Source: Coniella vitis (lineage: Eukaryota; Ascomycota; Sordariomycetes; Diaporthales; Schizoparmaceae). From it: a stretch of DNA of 64,000 nt. Both the position numbers and the translations under genes were made by a program. Location of the stretch: assembly GCA_011317545.1 (NCBI GenBank), contig WUJK01000001.1:2337001-2401000 (forward strand). The letters run 5' to 3'. The notes beneath the pieces are model-generated. The model did not search any database, was not told the origin of the DNA, and was given only the letters and a program-made list of their open reading frames with translations. The stretch's first letter is position 1; each line of letters starts with the position of its first letter. This document shows, piece by piece, positions 45,279 through 57,201 of this stretch.

Positions 45279-48200
45279 ATGCGTCGGCCTCCCAAGCATT
45301 TGTCCTCCACCAATTCGCGCCGCCCTCGACACGGCCACCATGCAACAACTCACGACCGCCACAACCCGCAGGCCACCAACTCCCTAGTGAGAGGCAGAGG
45401 CTACCGAGGTCGTGCAGACTCCCCAAGCACCTCAGATTGCTCTCCAACGACCCATTGCCCTTCTCCGGCGGCAGCCCCCACGCGAGCGAGAGATCCTGGA
45501 GACGGAAGCCCAGCCAGAGCCTTGCACAGAGGCGACCGACCCGCTGCTGAAGCCAAGCATCGCGACAAAGCCCCGCGCCCGCAAAACCCTCGAACTTGCT
45601 CGCACAGCCCCCGAACGTCCTCTAAACTTGCATCCGCTCGACGTCGCCCCTTTGAAGAAGATCAGAGTCCCTATTCTTGCCCTGCACCCGGCTCCGCTCC
45701 GACTCCTAGCGACTCCGAGCATCGAGGCGGCTTCCGCAGCCCCAAGGCTCAACGTGCTCGCGGCCAAGACGCGGCATCTGCACTCAACACTAAAGCTGCA
45801 TCCCTTCAAGACGCTCCTCAACCTATCCAACTTGCATCATCTATAACTTCCAAGAAGGCAAAGGTCAGCCTGCGCCCTCGCTCTGTCGAGGCACGACGCA
45901 AAAGATCTCGCCGTGAGCTCATTTCGTCGAGACCTGTCGGTGACCTCCACACCACTCGATCGCGTCCGTATATACTTGGTCAAGAATCGCACTGTCATCA
46001 GAGAGACTTGTTCTCGTCAAGAGATGAGGCAGAGACTTCAAAGAATAAAACTCCGCAGCCTCCATCGCGACGATCTCGAGGTCGTAAACGACAGTCATCT
46101 CCGCGTTCCGGTCAGAACGCATCCGAAAATCCCAACGGAATAACAGTTGAGATCAGACGTCGCTTACATCGTGCTTCCAGTCCTAAAGCAGAATCTGACC
46201 ATCGTCATCGGTCTCGTGGTTCTGATTGCCGGTCTCTTCTGTCGCTGCAAGGCCGACGCAGTCCCCCAGCATCAGATAGACCATCCAGTGGTCAGCGGGC
46301 AACTGGATCGTCTAGTGATAAGCCTGGCCGCTCTCCGTCTCCGGACGCCCGAGCATTGAGGCACGAGCAGCGGCCGCTCCCGTCTCCACGCAAAAAAGCC
46401 ACACGCCCCCGCAGTCGACAAAGACAGGGTCAGCCGGCATCCACCACGCCGACTGGAGCCAACAGTATCGAAGTCAATATGTCGGGACGAGGGAGCTATC
46501 GCGGGTCCTATGGCGGCCCGTATCCCGTAAGGGGTCACTACAACCAGAGCACAAATGACTCGAGGAGCTTTTCACATTCTTCAAGCCATGCTACATCCAA
46601 CTCATCGTATCAAGCCTCCCCGCCACCCCAATCGTCTTATAGCAGCAGTCGAGGCAGTTGGGGCGGTCAACAACAGTCCTCTTCTCAGGGGTTAGTACCC
46701 GCTCAAATTATCGCATCTCATACGATTTTATACTGACTCTGTAGCAGCCAATATCAATCGCAATACTCGCAGGGCAGCTATGCACCGACTGCGCCCGCAG
46801 CACACTATCAAGGCAGTTCAGCAAATTCCCCTCCGGTTGGTACCCCGACAGGTCCCAGTGCACAGTTTGCCGCTGGCCGCGGATACCGCGGCTCCCCTGG
46901 CGGTTTCCATCGAGGGAATAACAGCGGCTCCAGTCGAGGTGGCAGCCGTGGTGGGTTCAAGAGTGGCCATTGGGGAAGTGGTGGAAATGGCTCGCGGGCA
47001 GCCTCAAGCCAGCCTGATGATGTAAGCTCGGGCCGAGGAACACCCCAAAGCGCATCGACGTCCGGTGACCACCATTCAACAAAGAGCGATGCTGGAAATC
47101 AAGTCAGTGAAAACTCATTGCGGCCGTCCAAAGATGTCCAGGTCGAGGATGCTACGAGAGACGACAAACGCGAAACACAGCCTATGCCTCCCCCTCATCG
47201 ACCGCCACCAACAGGTCCTGCTGCCGAGAAGAAGATCAGCTTTGCACTCAAGTCTGCACCCAAAGCTCCGGTTGCTACGCCAAAGTTTGAAATATCCTCA
47301 AAATTCAGCGCACCTCCCAAAAAGGAGGCTCTTCATGAGCCAAGCCGCCACGAGCCTCGAGACGTGAAAAGCAGCAGCACCAGCACCAGCAGAGACTACC
47401 GAGATAGCCGAGACAGTCGTGATAGCCGAGATAGTCGTGACCACACCCACTCAAGACACTCTGCAGACACCCGAGATCTGCCACGCAATGTGCCGACTGA
47501 GCCTCGTGCGGCAAAGACGGCTGGACAGCAGAGACCGCGCCAGGAACCACCTCGAGAGCCTGCACCTCGGGAGCCTAGGGTTCGCATTGTGAAGAAGAAA
47601 ATGAAGCGCCTGAAGCCAAGACCTACGTTACCAGATGATCTCATCAACTCGGACTCGGTATATTTCCGAAAGCCAGGCAATGAGTCCGTCATTGGCGCAG
47701 GAACGTATGGCAAAGTCTTCAAGGCTCGTCATGTTTATACCAGGAAACTAGTTGCTCTCAAGAGGATACGAATGGAGGGCGAGAGAGATGGCTTCCCCGT
47801 GACAGCTGTGCGGGAGATCAAGCTGCTGCAATCTTTGCGACACATCAATATTGTTGCACTGCTTGAAGTCATGGTGGAGAAGAATGAGTGCTACATGGTG
47901 TTTGAGTACATGTCACACGATCTCACGGGCATCCTCAACCACCCGACCTTCAAGCTCGATGCGGCACACAAGAAGCACCTGTCGAAACAGCTATTCGAAG
48001 GCCTCGACTACCTGCACCAGCGCGGTGTCCTGCACCGCGATATCAAGGCCGCCAACATTCTTGTTAGCAGTGACGGCATCCTCAAGCTCGCCGACTTTGG
48101 CCTCGCTCGCTTTTACGCAAAGCGCCATCAACTCGACTATACAAACCGTGTCATCACCATCTGGTACCGCTCCCCCGAGCTGCTACTTGGCGAGACACAG

Positions 48201-48993
48201 TACAGCCCTGCCGTGGATATATGGAGTGCCGCCTGTGTCATGGTAGAGATTTTCACCCGCCGCGCCATCTTTGCCGGTGATGGCGGTGAAATCAGCCAGC
48301 TCGACAAGATTTACTCTATGATGGGCACGCCCCACAAATCCGACTGGCCCGGCCTCATCGACATGCCCTGGTTCGAGCTCCTACGGCCCGGTGTTAGAAA
48401 GCCGAGTGTATTCGAGGAGCAGTACAAGGATAAGCTGCCGCCCGCTGCATTTGAGCTTATGGTGGAGATGTTGCGGTACGACCCCGCCAAACGGCCGACG
48501 GCCGCGCAGGTCTTGGAGCATGCCTATTTTACCACGGAGGAACCGGCTCCGCGGCAAGTAGTTGAGTAAGTTCCCGGCAGTACTGAACCAATTCCGCATG
48601 TTACCGACACAGATCTCTCTTTCCCCTTTCCTTTCCTTTCTTTTCATATTCATTTCTTCACAATGAGATGTGCTCGATTACTGATATCGTGCCTCTTCTT
48701 CCAACAGGCTCCAAACCATAGAAGGGGACTGGCATGAATTTGAGTCCAAAGCACTGCGACGTGAAAATGAAAAGAAGGAGAGAGAGGCCCGAAAGGCAGC
48801 TGAAAAGGCAGAAGGACGAGGAAGAGGAGATACCAATACTCACTCTGACAATGCACACCCCAATGCCCATGTCCTCCCCAATGCTAACCACAACCCCAAG
48901 AAGAGACATCCCGAAGAACCTCCAGCAGGATCAGGACCTAGTGATGAAACTCATCGTGAGACCAAGAGGGTTCACGTAGAAGCTGGAGCTTGA
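45279..48993 (+). CDS. CTK1: CTK1/CDK12-type kinase of the RNA polymerase II CTD
   Basis: Catalytic subunit of CTDK-I, which phosphorylates Ser2 of the Pol II C-terminal domain during elongation. Exons 45279-46690, 46745-48565 and 48708-48993 (introns of 54 and 142 bp) give 1172 residues. The N-terminal 780 residues are disordered and rich in Arg/Ser/Pro/Gln, like metazoan CDK12/13. They include RG-rich segments (GRGSYRGSYGG) and a DSR repeat (47393-47440). The kinase domain starts at about 781: glycine loop GAGTYGKV (788-795), Lys810, PVTAVREI (PITALRE-type helix, 822-829), HRD 902-904, DFG 921-923, and T-loop YTNRVITIWYRSPE with the activating Thr937. DLTGILNHP and GPL/GTP-type loops follow. 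The C-terminal Glu-rich helix (ESKALRRENEKKEREARKA) is typical for Ctk1. The N-terminal boundary is the weakest point; an upstream start or exon cannot be excluded. Confidence 0.9.
47393..47440 (+). repeat. In-frame DSR repeat within CTK1
   Basis: Tandem GAYAGYCGW-type 9-bp units encode D-Y/S-R repeated five times, then DHTHSR. An arginine/serine dipeptide-type segment inside the disordered N-terminal arm. Confidence 0.85.
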
Positions 48994-49808
48994 TTTGAAT
49001 GTCTTGGACAAGGGAAAGACGGGATGAGAGGCAGGAAAGGGGGTCCAGGTCATTCGACGGCTTGGAAGTCTTGCTATTGTATGATCAGCTGGGAAACATA
49101 CTATTCAACGTGCAACTCATAAGGCAGCGGGTGAACTTTGGGTCACTGAGAGAGATGTCGATGTGACCAAAAAAAAAAAGGGCCAGGGATGCCGCAGCAA
49201 AAAGTTCCGTGTTAAAAAAGCACAAGCAAGCCAACAGCCCAGTTCAGCTATATCATGCTATGCTCCGCTCTGCTTTTAAAGGTATGGGACCCAGGGAGCC
49301 TACTCTTTCGTAGACAAAATAGCGACGATTGAAACAAAGCGGTACTCTGAATTCCTTCTTGGTGTTTATAGTCATATATGTAGGGTGTATCTTGATGGAT
49401 TCAATATCTTCAAATGTGGTTGCTGTGTATGCTGTGTGCAGGTTTTTTCTTCCGTGAGATATACATAGTATTGTTTATATAGGTGTAGGTCAGTAGCAGT
49501 AGCACTACCAGCATACGGATCAAACAATAACCAAGCAAAGGATTCTTCTACACTCTATCGCTGCCTGTATTCCACTTTTTTATTCTTTTTTTCCACCCCC
49601 GAAAAAAAGGCACGGAGAAAACAGACCAAAAAAAGGGTGTTCTGAGGAAGGACTCAATAACCATGGACAAATAGCTAGAGAAAAAAAAGGAGGACAACAT
49701 TGTCAGATACAGGCCCCCGTATCCCCCTTATACACGCGCTTCCCACTCCAACGCTGATGCGGACGGAATTTTCTGGATAGCGAAACAACAGTAGCGATAA
49801 CGACGACG

Positions 49809-49841
<33 letters not shown>

Positions 49842-50586
49842 GACTTGAACACCTCCAATAACCTTTTCCCATCTTCGCGATCCGACAACAAGCAAAGACT
49901 GTCCAATCCAGATTTCCTCAACCAACAGATACAGAAATTCATACAGATAGACTGTCAACGAGCAAGTCATCCTAGCCATGCCGTCACCAAACTCAACCTC
50001 TTCCTGTGCTTTCCTTTCCAACCTTGCCGCCCCCCCCCACCTCCCAGACCAACCCAGCCGCTACACCATGCATGCAAAAACCCAAACTCTTAATAGAGAA
50101 AAGGCAAACAAGAAAAGTACGAAAACGATACACAGAACTGACATGGTTTGGATAAACGATGAAGAAAACCCAAAGAAATTAATGATAGGGTATGAAAAAA
50201 AAATTGAAAAAAAAAGACATCTTTGGCAAAAAAAAAAACCCACATAATCGCACTACGCACCGGTAAAGCAGGTTGCTTTTTGTCTTCCCGATCCGCACCA
50301 CAACCACGCCCTTTTTGCTTTTGTACCCGGTCCTTTGAATCCCTAGCACCACCCAAATGCCAAATACTCCCCTCCCACCGTACCCATAAATGGTTCCCAA
50401 AGCCAGCCACCCAATCGTCCCAGACTTTGAACCGCAAGATGTTTGACTCTATATTGTCATTCCCAAATATAGGCACAAGTGAAACAGAACCATTCATTGA
50501 ATCGGTCATTTTTCATTTTATATGTTTTTTTTTTCCTCTTTCGCCGACTAGGCGTCTTGTGAAAAGACTTCAATAGTCTTGGTTGC
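48994..50586. other. Convergent 3' spacer, CTK1 / Nrp1-like
   Basis: No gene seen. It holds one motif copy (49462-49470), a CAA tract (49810-49840) and several A or T homopolymer runs between about 49570 and 50240. Confidence 0.6.
49810..49840 (+). repeat. (CAA)n microsatellite
   Basis: About ten CAA units directly after a short GAC run, in the CTK1 3' flank. Confidence 0.95.
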
Positions 50587-52777
50587 TTAGGCAGGGGACT
50601 TGCCAGGGGCGCCACTGCCGTTCTGTCGGCCATCGTTGCCGCTGACAGTCAGCCCACCGATGCCCGATGAGAGAAAGGCAAATGGATCGCTCTCTCCGGT
50701 AGAGTAAAAGTTGTTCGAAGGTCCAGCAGACGCAGGGCCATTTTGTGCGGATTGAAATGCAGCCTCTGCCGCACGGCTGTCAAAGGGACCGGCAGAATGG
50801 GAACCTGGGGTAGGACCAAAATGCGTATTCAAGGAAGGATAAGGGGCTCCGCCGCCGCCAATTCCAGAAGGCAAGGCATAAGTACTGGGCGGCCCGCCGA
50901 ATTGCTGACCGTAGCCACCACCAGAGCCAAAGCCACCGCCACCACCGAAGGGACCAGGGCCGGGTGTGCCTCCCATGGAGGCTTGGCTCATGCTATAAGA
51001 AGAAGGGGTGTCCATGGGGGTTGGATACCCCGAGTCGGCGACTACAGCGGCGTTGTGACGGCTGGCACCACACCGGAGACAACAGACGTTCTTGGCAAAG
51101 TTGTGGTAGCCGCACACTTCGTTGCCACACTTCCAGTCTCCGGCACGGAAAGGAACCACGCCGCTGCCACCCATGCGACCACCATGGCCCATGTGTCCGT
51201 GGTGACCAACGTGATGAGGCGGAGGCATCATTGCTGGCGGCCCGTAGCCGTAGCCATAGCCCATGTCGCCAGTAGGGCCGGCGCTGACAGCAGGGTAAGA
51301 GCATCGAAAGCAAGCTGTGCGGCGTTGGAAGTTGGAGAAACCGCAGGATGGGCAGGTCCAGTCACCAGGTCGGGGTCGGTTCTTGCTGGGCGGGAAAGGC
51401 GTGAGAATCTCCTGAGCACGGTCCAGGACACGGCTGGATGACGGCGATACCTCAATAGCCTTCTCATTAAGAGCCCGTCCGTTCATGCAGAGACTTTCGG
51501 CAGCCTAAAGACCAAGATTAGGGTTAGTTGGATATTGATAACAAAACTTTGTGCTTGGGAGAAAACAGAAAAGACATGGCTGAATAGTGTCTTCTGATAG
51601 TAAAAAGATTGGTATACCTCTTCATGGCTGGAGAAGACAGCAAAGCCAGTGCCAGTGGGCTTGTGCTGTTCCGGGGTGCGAAGGGTCCAGAATGCAATAG
51701 GGCGACCACCAAACTGAGTGAACCAGCTCTCCAGCTCAGATTGTGTCGTGTCATGGGGCAGGCCTGACATGTGTAGGACCTTGGACCTTTCTGAAAGAAA
51801 TGCCCTCACGTCCGCGCGAGCATCCATAGGGCGAGTCAGGACGTCGGGGTGCTCGTTTGCAGGCTGCGACTTGCGAATGAGACCACGGAGAACCCGGGTA
51901 AGGGTAACCGCTTCATCCATAGCCCGGCGAGGAGACGCTGGAGCAAGGGCCTGCAAGTGGAAGGGTAGGTTGTGCTTGATGGGAGCACTTGATTGGACGG
52001 CCTCGACCTCGAGAGCAGCGCAAATATTTGCTAATGACGAAGGACCAAATGGCAGAGACTCGGGGTGGTGCTGTTGCCATCGTTGGTACTCGGTCCGGAG
52101 ATCAAACGTCCGTGAGTGCTGCAGATAGGGAGGCAGCACGACGGCCTTGTCGCGAGCTTCACGGGGAAGCTGCACACGTAGGTCCCACGCATCGAGAGTA
52201 ACAAAGACGAAGTCGAGGTTTTGCGAAAGGAGGTGTTCCTGGGCGAACGAGTCGAAACGGTTGACGGCATCCCGGAAGCTTCCGGCATTCCTCACGTGTT
52301 CCCATGTCAACGTTGTCAAACTCGCTGGGCGAGGAGTGAAGAGTGGTGGTCAGCCATGCTTGTCACAGCGACTCGTAGTCCCCAGAGCACATAATTTGTT
52401 GCTGAGAAGGAGGATTGAGCCCTCGTATGGTGGGATCGATATCTGTGACTCACTGCAAAGAGGGGTTATAGGCGTGTTGACGGGCTTGACAAGAACGCTC
52501 TCGTGGTGCAGCTGGGAATGGGAAAACCTCTGGCGTTAGCATTCGTACTGTCGAGACAGCGACCCTGGCAGAGCACAAGCGGCCGCGGTTGGCCAACGGG
52601 GACCAATGTCTGTCCACCCACCTCGTCGTGATTCTTGGCATCGACCAAGATCCAGCCGAGTTCTATAACCTCGGCGGAGTCCTTGGTCACATAGACGCCA
52701 TGTTCGTCGCAGGTCGTAGCGACGTGGATGACCACATAGCGCTCGAATGATGGAGGAGGGGGTGGAAGGGCAGCCAT
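50587..52777 (-). CDS. NRP1: Nrp1-like RNA-binding protein: pseudo-exonuclease, RRM, two RanBP2 fingers
   Basis: Four exons on the minus strand (52622-52777, 52454-52511, 51618-52324, 50587-51504) give 612 residues. Residues 12-215 look like a DEDDh 3'-5' exonuclease fold (RNase T/ERI1 type): YVVIHVATTCDE, EVIELGWILVDA, LVKPVNTPITPLCTSLT, LDFVFVTLDAWDLRVQLP and RRAMDEAVTLTRVL. The first motif D-x-E is H18-V-A20, so one catalytic pair is missing; the Asp in WDL (119) and the Asp in the last motif (208) remain. An RRM follows at about 253-330 (VLHMSGLP, TGTGFAVF), then two RanBP2 zinc fingers at about 353-377 (GDWTCPSC...CFRCSYP) and 426-456 (GDWKCGNEVC...CCLRC). The tail is Gly-rich. The finger and RRM set is that of yeast Nrp1, found in stress granules. 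RNA binding is likely; nuclease activity is not. Confidence 0.87.
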
Positions 52778-53701
52778 GGTGGGCAGCGTTGAAACTCTCG
52801 TTGCTGTGGGCGGAACCTGGGTTCAAAGGATGAGCCCTGCTGCAGCAATGTTAGCTGAGAACTCTGGAGAAGGATACAGTCTTGATTGGTGGTGTGTGTC
52901 GTCTTGTCAAGCCACTGCCTGCAACCAGCAACAGAACCTGGCGGGCACCGAGGCAAGCCATATCGGAGCAATCCGGCGAGGTGCTTGCTCTTGGGCGGTG
53001 GAAGGCATGGGGACGGGATGAAAGCCACGCCAACCAACAGACAGGCCGACAGAACGCTGCAGCAACGGCAGGCGGCAGCAGACGACTGAATTGGCGAGCG
53101 AGGCGAGCAGGCAGAGGCAGAGCGACGAGGTGATTTACACAACGTACAAATCAAAGCTGCGCTGTCCTGGGAGACGCAGTGCAGCCGGGGTCGGGGCGGC
53201 CACTAACAGAGCTCGAGGCAGGAGCTCGCGAGGCGGCGACGGCTGCAGACGGGACGAGGAGAGCCTCAGCCTCGCTGGTAGCTCAGTGAGGAGGTGAAGG
53301 GCTCGCGCGGCGGTGGCCCAGAAGGAGGAGAGGGTGGAAGGTGGGTGAGGCTTGAGAGGCGCGAGGCGTGAGACGGCGTGCCAGACAGCCAGGCAGACAA
53401 GACAGACAAGACAGACAGACAGGTCAGGCCAGGTCGGGACTGGTGGACTGGTGGACTGGACTTGGGATGGGACTGGATTGAACTGGACACTGCGAGATTG
53501 GAAAAAGGAGAGCAGCGGAAAAATGGCAACGGCAAGCACAGAGCCAAGAGCTGCCCGCTGCCCGTTGGATTGGGCCCTGCTGCGTCCAAGGGCTGGCCAC
53601 CCCTGTCCACTGTTTCCCTGCCCACTACTGCCACTGTACTGCGGCTGTGCGCTGTGCGCTGTTGCTGTGCACCCTTCTGAAGCTTACCACCACCAAAACA
53701 A

Positions 53702-53737
<36 letters not shown>

Positions 53738-56075
53738 GGATTGGGCACGCACGCTGCTGGCAGTGGATCTTTTTGCCAGCATCGGGTCCACAGTAGCGTG
53801 TTTGTACTTTGTACCTGGGCGCTCTTTTTTTTTTCTTTCCACAGGCTCCTCTATCAGCACAACACACGCCATACGATGAGTGTACTACTGACGCTAATGA
53901 ACGGTGAATTGTTTCTTCTTGATGCTGATAGCTCATTCCGCCCATTCACGCGGCTCAAAAGAACCCCGTTCGCGGACCAAGCAGTCACCCAGACGCCCAA
54001 GCACACACACGAATCTGCGGCCAACACAAGCTGACGAGAGGTGACGTGTGGACAGGCGGGACCCCTTGTTTCCTGGAGACCGTTGCATTCCCACGGGTTT
54101 CGGCGTCAAGGGACGGGGGGTCCCCCAGGGTGCGGAGATATCCCACGACTGCTGTCATCTCTGGACCTCGGACTCGACGTTCTCTATTCAACGCGAGACG
54201 TGCAACGGGACGAAACCCACTGACGGCGTGTCTATGTTCTGGTGCTATGGTTTGAGCCTGGTGTTGGCCCAGCCAGCCACGAGTGTCGGGCACAGTTCGA
54301 GTCCTGGACAATCCATCTCACAGCTAGGCCGTCTGCCCTGGCCACGCACTGCAGTACAAGCTGCACATGAAAGGGTGGGCCCGGAGCAGAGCTGTACATA
54401 GTACGTTCTAGGTACAGTATACACTTGGTAGAATTCCTCCTTGCTTACTGTGTACGAGGGCTACTTGCTAAGATCTCGAATGGTTCTACTGATACAAATA
54501 CACAGCACCAGATGATGTTCGCTCAAGCACCTTGTCCATGATCAAGTATCACCAAGACCTCTGGACATCAATCTACAGGCCTTACAATCGCATTCCTCTA
54601 CACACGCATCTCGAGACAAGCCAAAGAGCACCCCATCTGCGCACACGACCCGATCCCTCACCTGCAAGATGCAGTGCTGGAAAGCAGTGCGACAGCCCAG
54701 CTGAGCTTGCTGGCCAATCCACTCTGCTCGCTTTGCCATGAGCCTTCGCCACGGGCCCTGGAAACGGCCCTCAGAAGCGGGCCATGTCATGTGCAACACC
54801 TGTTGCTGCTGTTGCCACTGCATGCTACGCCCCTCGTCCCTAGAATGCCACGCAGCCACGCTCCTTTGACGCATCGAACTTGTCGAGCTTGGGCGAGACA
54901 TAGTATCCTGGCTTCCAGAACCCCGCGTCTGCCCGCCTGTATCACGCTCTCGCTATCCAATAAGACCGAAAGTTGCCCCCTCCATCGAAACGTGACCGTC
55001 AGGCATGCACGTACATATGCGAGCAGGTGTGGTATAAACAGAGAACAGCAGTGTGTTGATCGCCGATACTGCTTCATCAGACTACATAGTAGACTTGGTA
55101 TAGTAGGTGAATATCCGTACATATCTCCGGCAGCGGCTTATTGGTTCGAGGCGTGTACCCAAGCCAGGCACTATCACACTCTCCACCAAGACCAGAATCT
55201 GGAATGTCGTAAATTCAACGTCGCACCAACCTTCTTCTCGTACAATTGCGAAGCACATTGTAGCCAAGCGAAACCCAGGTACCTAGGGTAGCGTTGCGTT
55301 CCAGCTCCGGAGCTCGCCCATGGTTAAGACATTTTCTTAGTATATCGCAAACCAGGAAGGTCTTCTGTAGAGAGCTGCCTTCCCGACTTGTGCGAGCACA
55401 GCTAGCCCACCCTACTATGTACGTACATCGTAGCCCCCAAGATCATCACATAGGAAGGAGCGACAAGCCACTTTAGCCCCGTCCAGGGAACTGCTACTTT
55501 CCACCACGACCGCCGTTCCGCCAGACTTCTAGGTTCTTGCAAGCCCGCCGCGAAAGTTCAACCCCATCAGCGCCACTCTACCCGAGCCGCGAGGGACGAC
55601 CCTGGCCCATCCATATACATACATACCGACCTCCTCTGCGACGCCGGTATTGATGAGGTTCTCGCTCCTTGCCTTGAAAAGCCTCCCTCCCCGTCGGCAT
55701 GGTTACTGATGCGTATAATTAGCAGATTGTCCAACCTCGGCAACATTCGGCTACTAGCAACGTCCATCACAGGGGCAGCTGCCGCCAGCTTCGGACTGCG
55801 TTTCCGAGAGCGCCATATCCCGAGCCACCACACTCGATGCGCGGCAAATGTAGCCCCGCGCGGCTCCACGGTCCGGCAGTGGCTTGTCAGGATGCGCCCT
55901 TACTGATCCAAGGCCCTCGAGCAGGCGCATTTGTACTACCTGGCAAGGCAAGTCAGACAGATGACTGGGTTATCTTCAAGTGGGTGATGCCTTTGAATAG
56001 AAACTAGGAGAAAGACACGCTGACACCTTCCATGGACGAAGATGCACAAGAAGATCCTCCCATCAGCCGCTCGCA
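52778..56075. other. 3.3 kb gene-free interval
   Basis: Upstream region of the Nrp1-like gene and 3' flank of the SnoaL-like gene. It carries a (CAG)10 tract (53705-53734) and motif copies at 54395-54403, 55083-55091 and 55413-55421. Open frames (for example 54674-55291) show no known motif. Confidence 0.5.
53705..53734 (+). repeat. (CAG)10 microsatellite
   Basis: Ten uninterrupted CAG units in a non-coding region about 0.9 kb upstream of the Nrp1-like start. Confidence 0.95.
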
Positions 56076-57201
56076 TCAAGACAGAACTCCGACGCCAGCA
56101 TTCTGCTGCTCTAGCGTCTGGACACCGCCCTTGAAGCCCAAGGGGCATTCCATTTTGGCCTTGCTCAAGGTCGTTTCCGAAGGTTTCATCTGCTCGAACA
56201 TGTCCTTCGAATCAAACCATATTTCCAGATCCGTAATCCGGAATTTGTCGTCCACCTTGGCCACCATCAAACCCTCAATGTCCAGGATCTGGTTATGTGC
56301 CTTGATGGTCACCGTGTCTCCGTCCTCATTCTTGCCAACATAGTCACCCTTCATCCAGCCCCAGTGGCGCCACCTGCATACCACGACTGGCGGTCCGCTA
56401 TACACCTCCAGGACTTCCCAGGCAAAGTTCGGCATCATGTCCCGGAATGTTTTATGGCTCTCATCGAATTCGGAATGCTGCGGGCCATAGTACTTGTTGG
56501 CTGCTATCACTGCACTGTATGTGCCACTGTCACCACGAATCGTTGTGCCCGTCAGAAGTATGATCCAAAGAGCGCGGAGTAACCAAATCTCTCTCTAAAA
56601 CTCGACCGTTTGACGAGAATAAACCGCCATACGTCCGCGGTATAGGCCAAGGGATAGGAAGCGAACTTGTTGACTTACACTTTCAGCATGTGTGATGCAT
56701 CTTGCCGCACACCACCGTTACACGAGAACTTGTATGTTTCTGGGTCGACCGTCCGCCATTCACGAACGTCAATCTTGTGTGAAGCCTCAACCTCCCAATT
56801 TTTGACAAGATTCTCGACCATGAACTCTAACGAGCCGGGAGCGTGGTTTGATCTTTTCTCTGTTTTCAGCTCGTCAGACAAGGCTCGAAGTAAATGCTGG
56901 AGACCAACAATGCCCGGGTATGTTCTACCATTTGCCCACATTTGCCTTGTCACTCGATAATCTGGAGGACCGCCATGACGCCACTTCACCTTGTCTTGTG
57001 CCTATTCCATGATAATCCTTAGTCAAGGCCTAAGCAAGTATATGTATACATTGACCAGCGGGATATACATACTACAGCATCGGCGTCCAGCATGTAATCT
57101 GGGAATGAAGGAGGTACCTCAACAGCATTATCCTGACTTTGCTCAGCTGGTACAGCCTTGCCAAAGAGGCCTCGGACTCTGGCGATCAAAGCCTTTGCCA
57201 T
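56076..57201 (-). CDS. SnoaL-like (NTF2-fold) 'pathogen-related' protein
   Basis: Three exons on the minus strand (57073-57201, 56679-57001, 56076-56526; introns of 71 and 152 bp) give 300 residues. The joins restore PDYMLDADAVAQDKVKWRHGGPPDY and HMLKVGTYSAVIAANKYYGP. Family marks are SLEFMVENLVKNWEVEASHK, SHKTFRDMMPNFAWEVLEVYSGPPVV, FKWRHWG-type CRWRHWGWMKGDYVG, and AHNQILDIEGLMVAKVDDKFRI. Plant members were named pathogen-related proteins; in fungi they are common single-domain proteins of the NTF2 superfamily, and no reaction is established. The N-terminal 30 residues (MAKALIARVRGLFGKA) are basic and amphipathic and could be a mitochondrial signal, but that is only a guess. Divergent from the next gene by more than 6 kb. 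Confidence 0.87.

Noticed and set aside
54674..55291. Plus-strand frame of 205 codons
   Set aside because: Irregular composition, no motif, and it runs over one of the dispersed palindromic words, which otherwise avoid coding regions.
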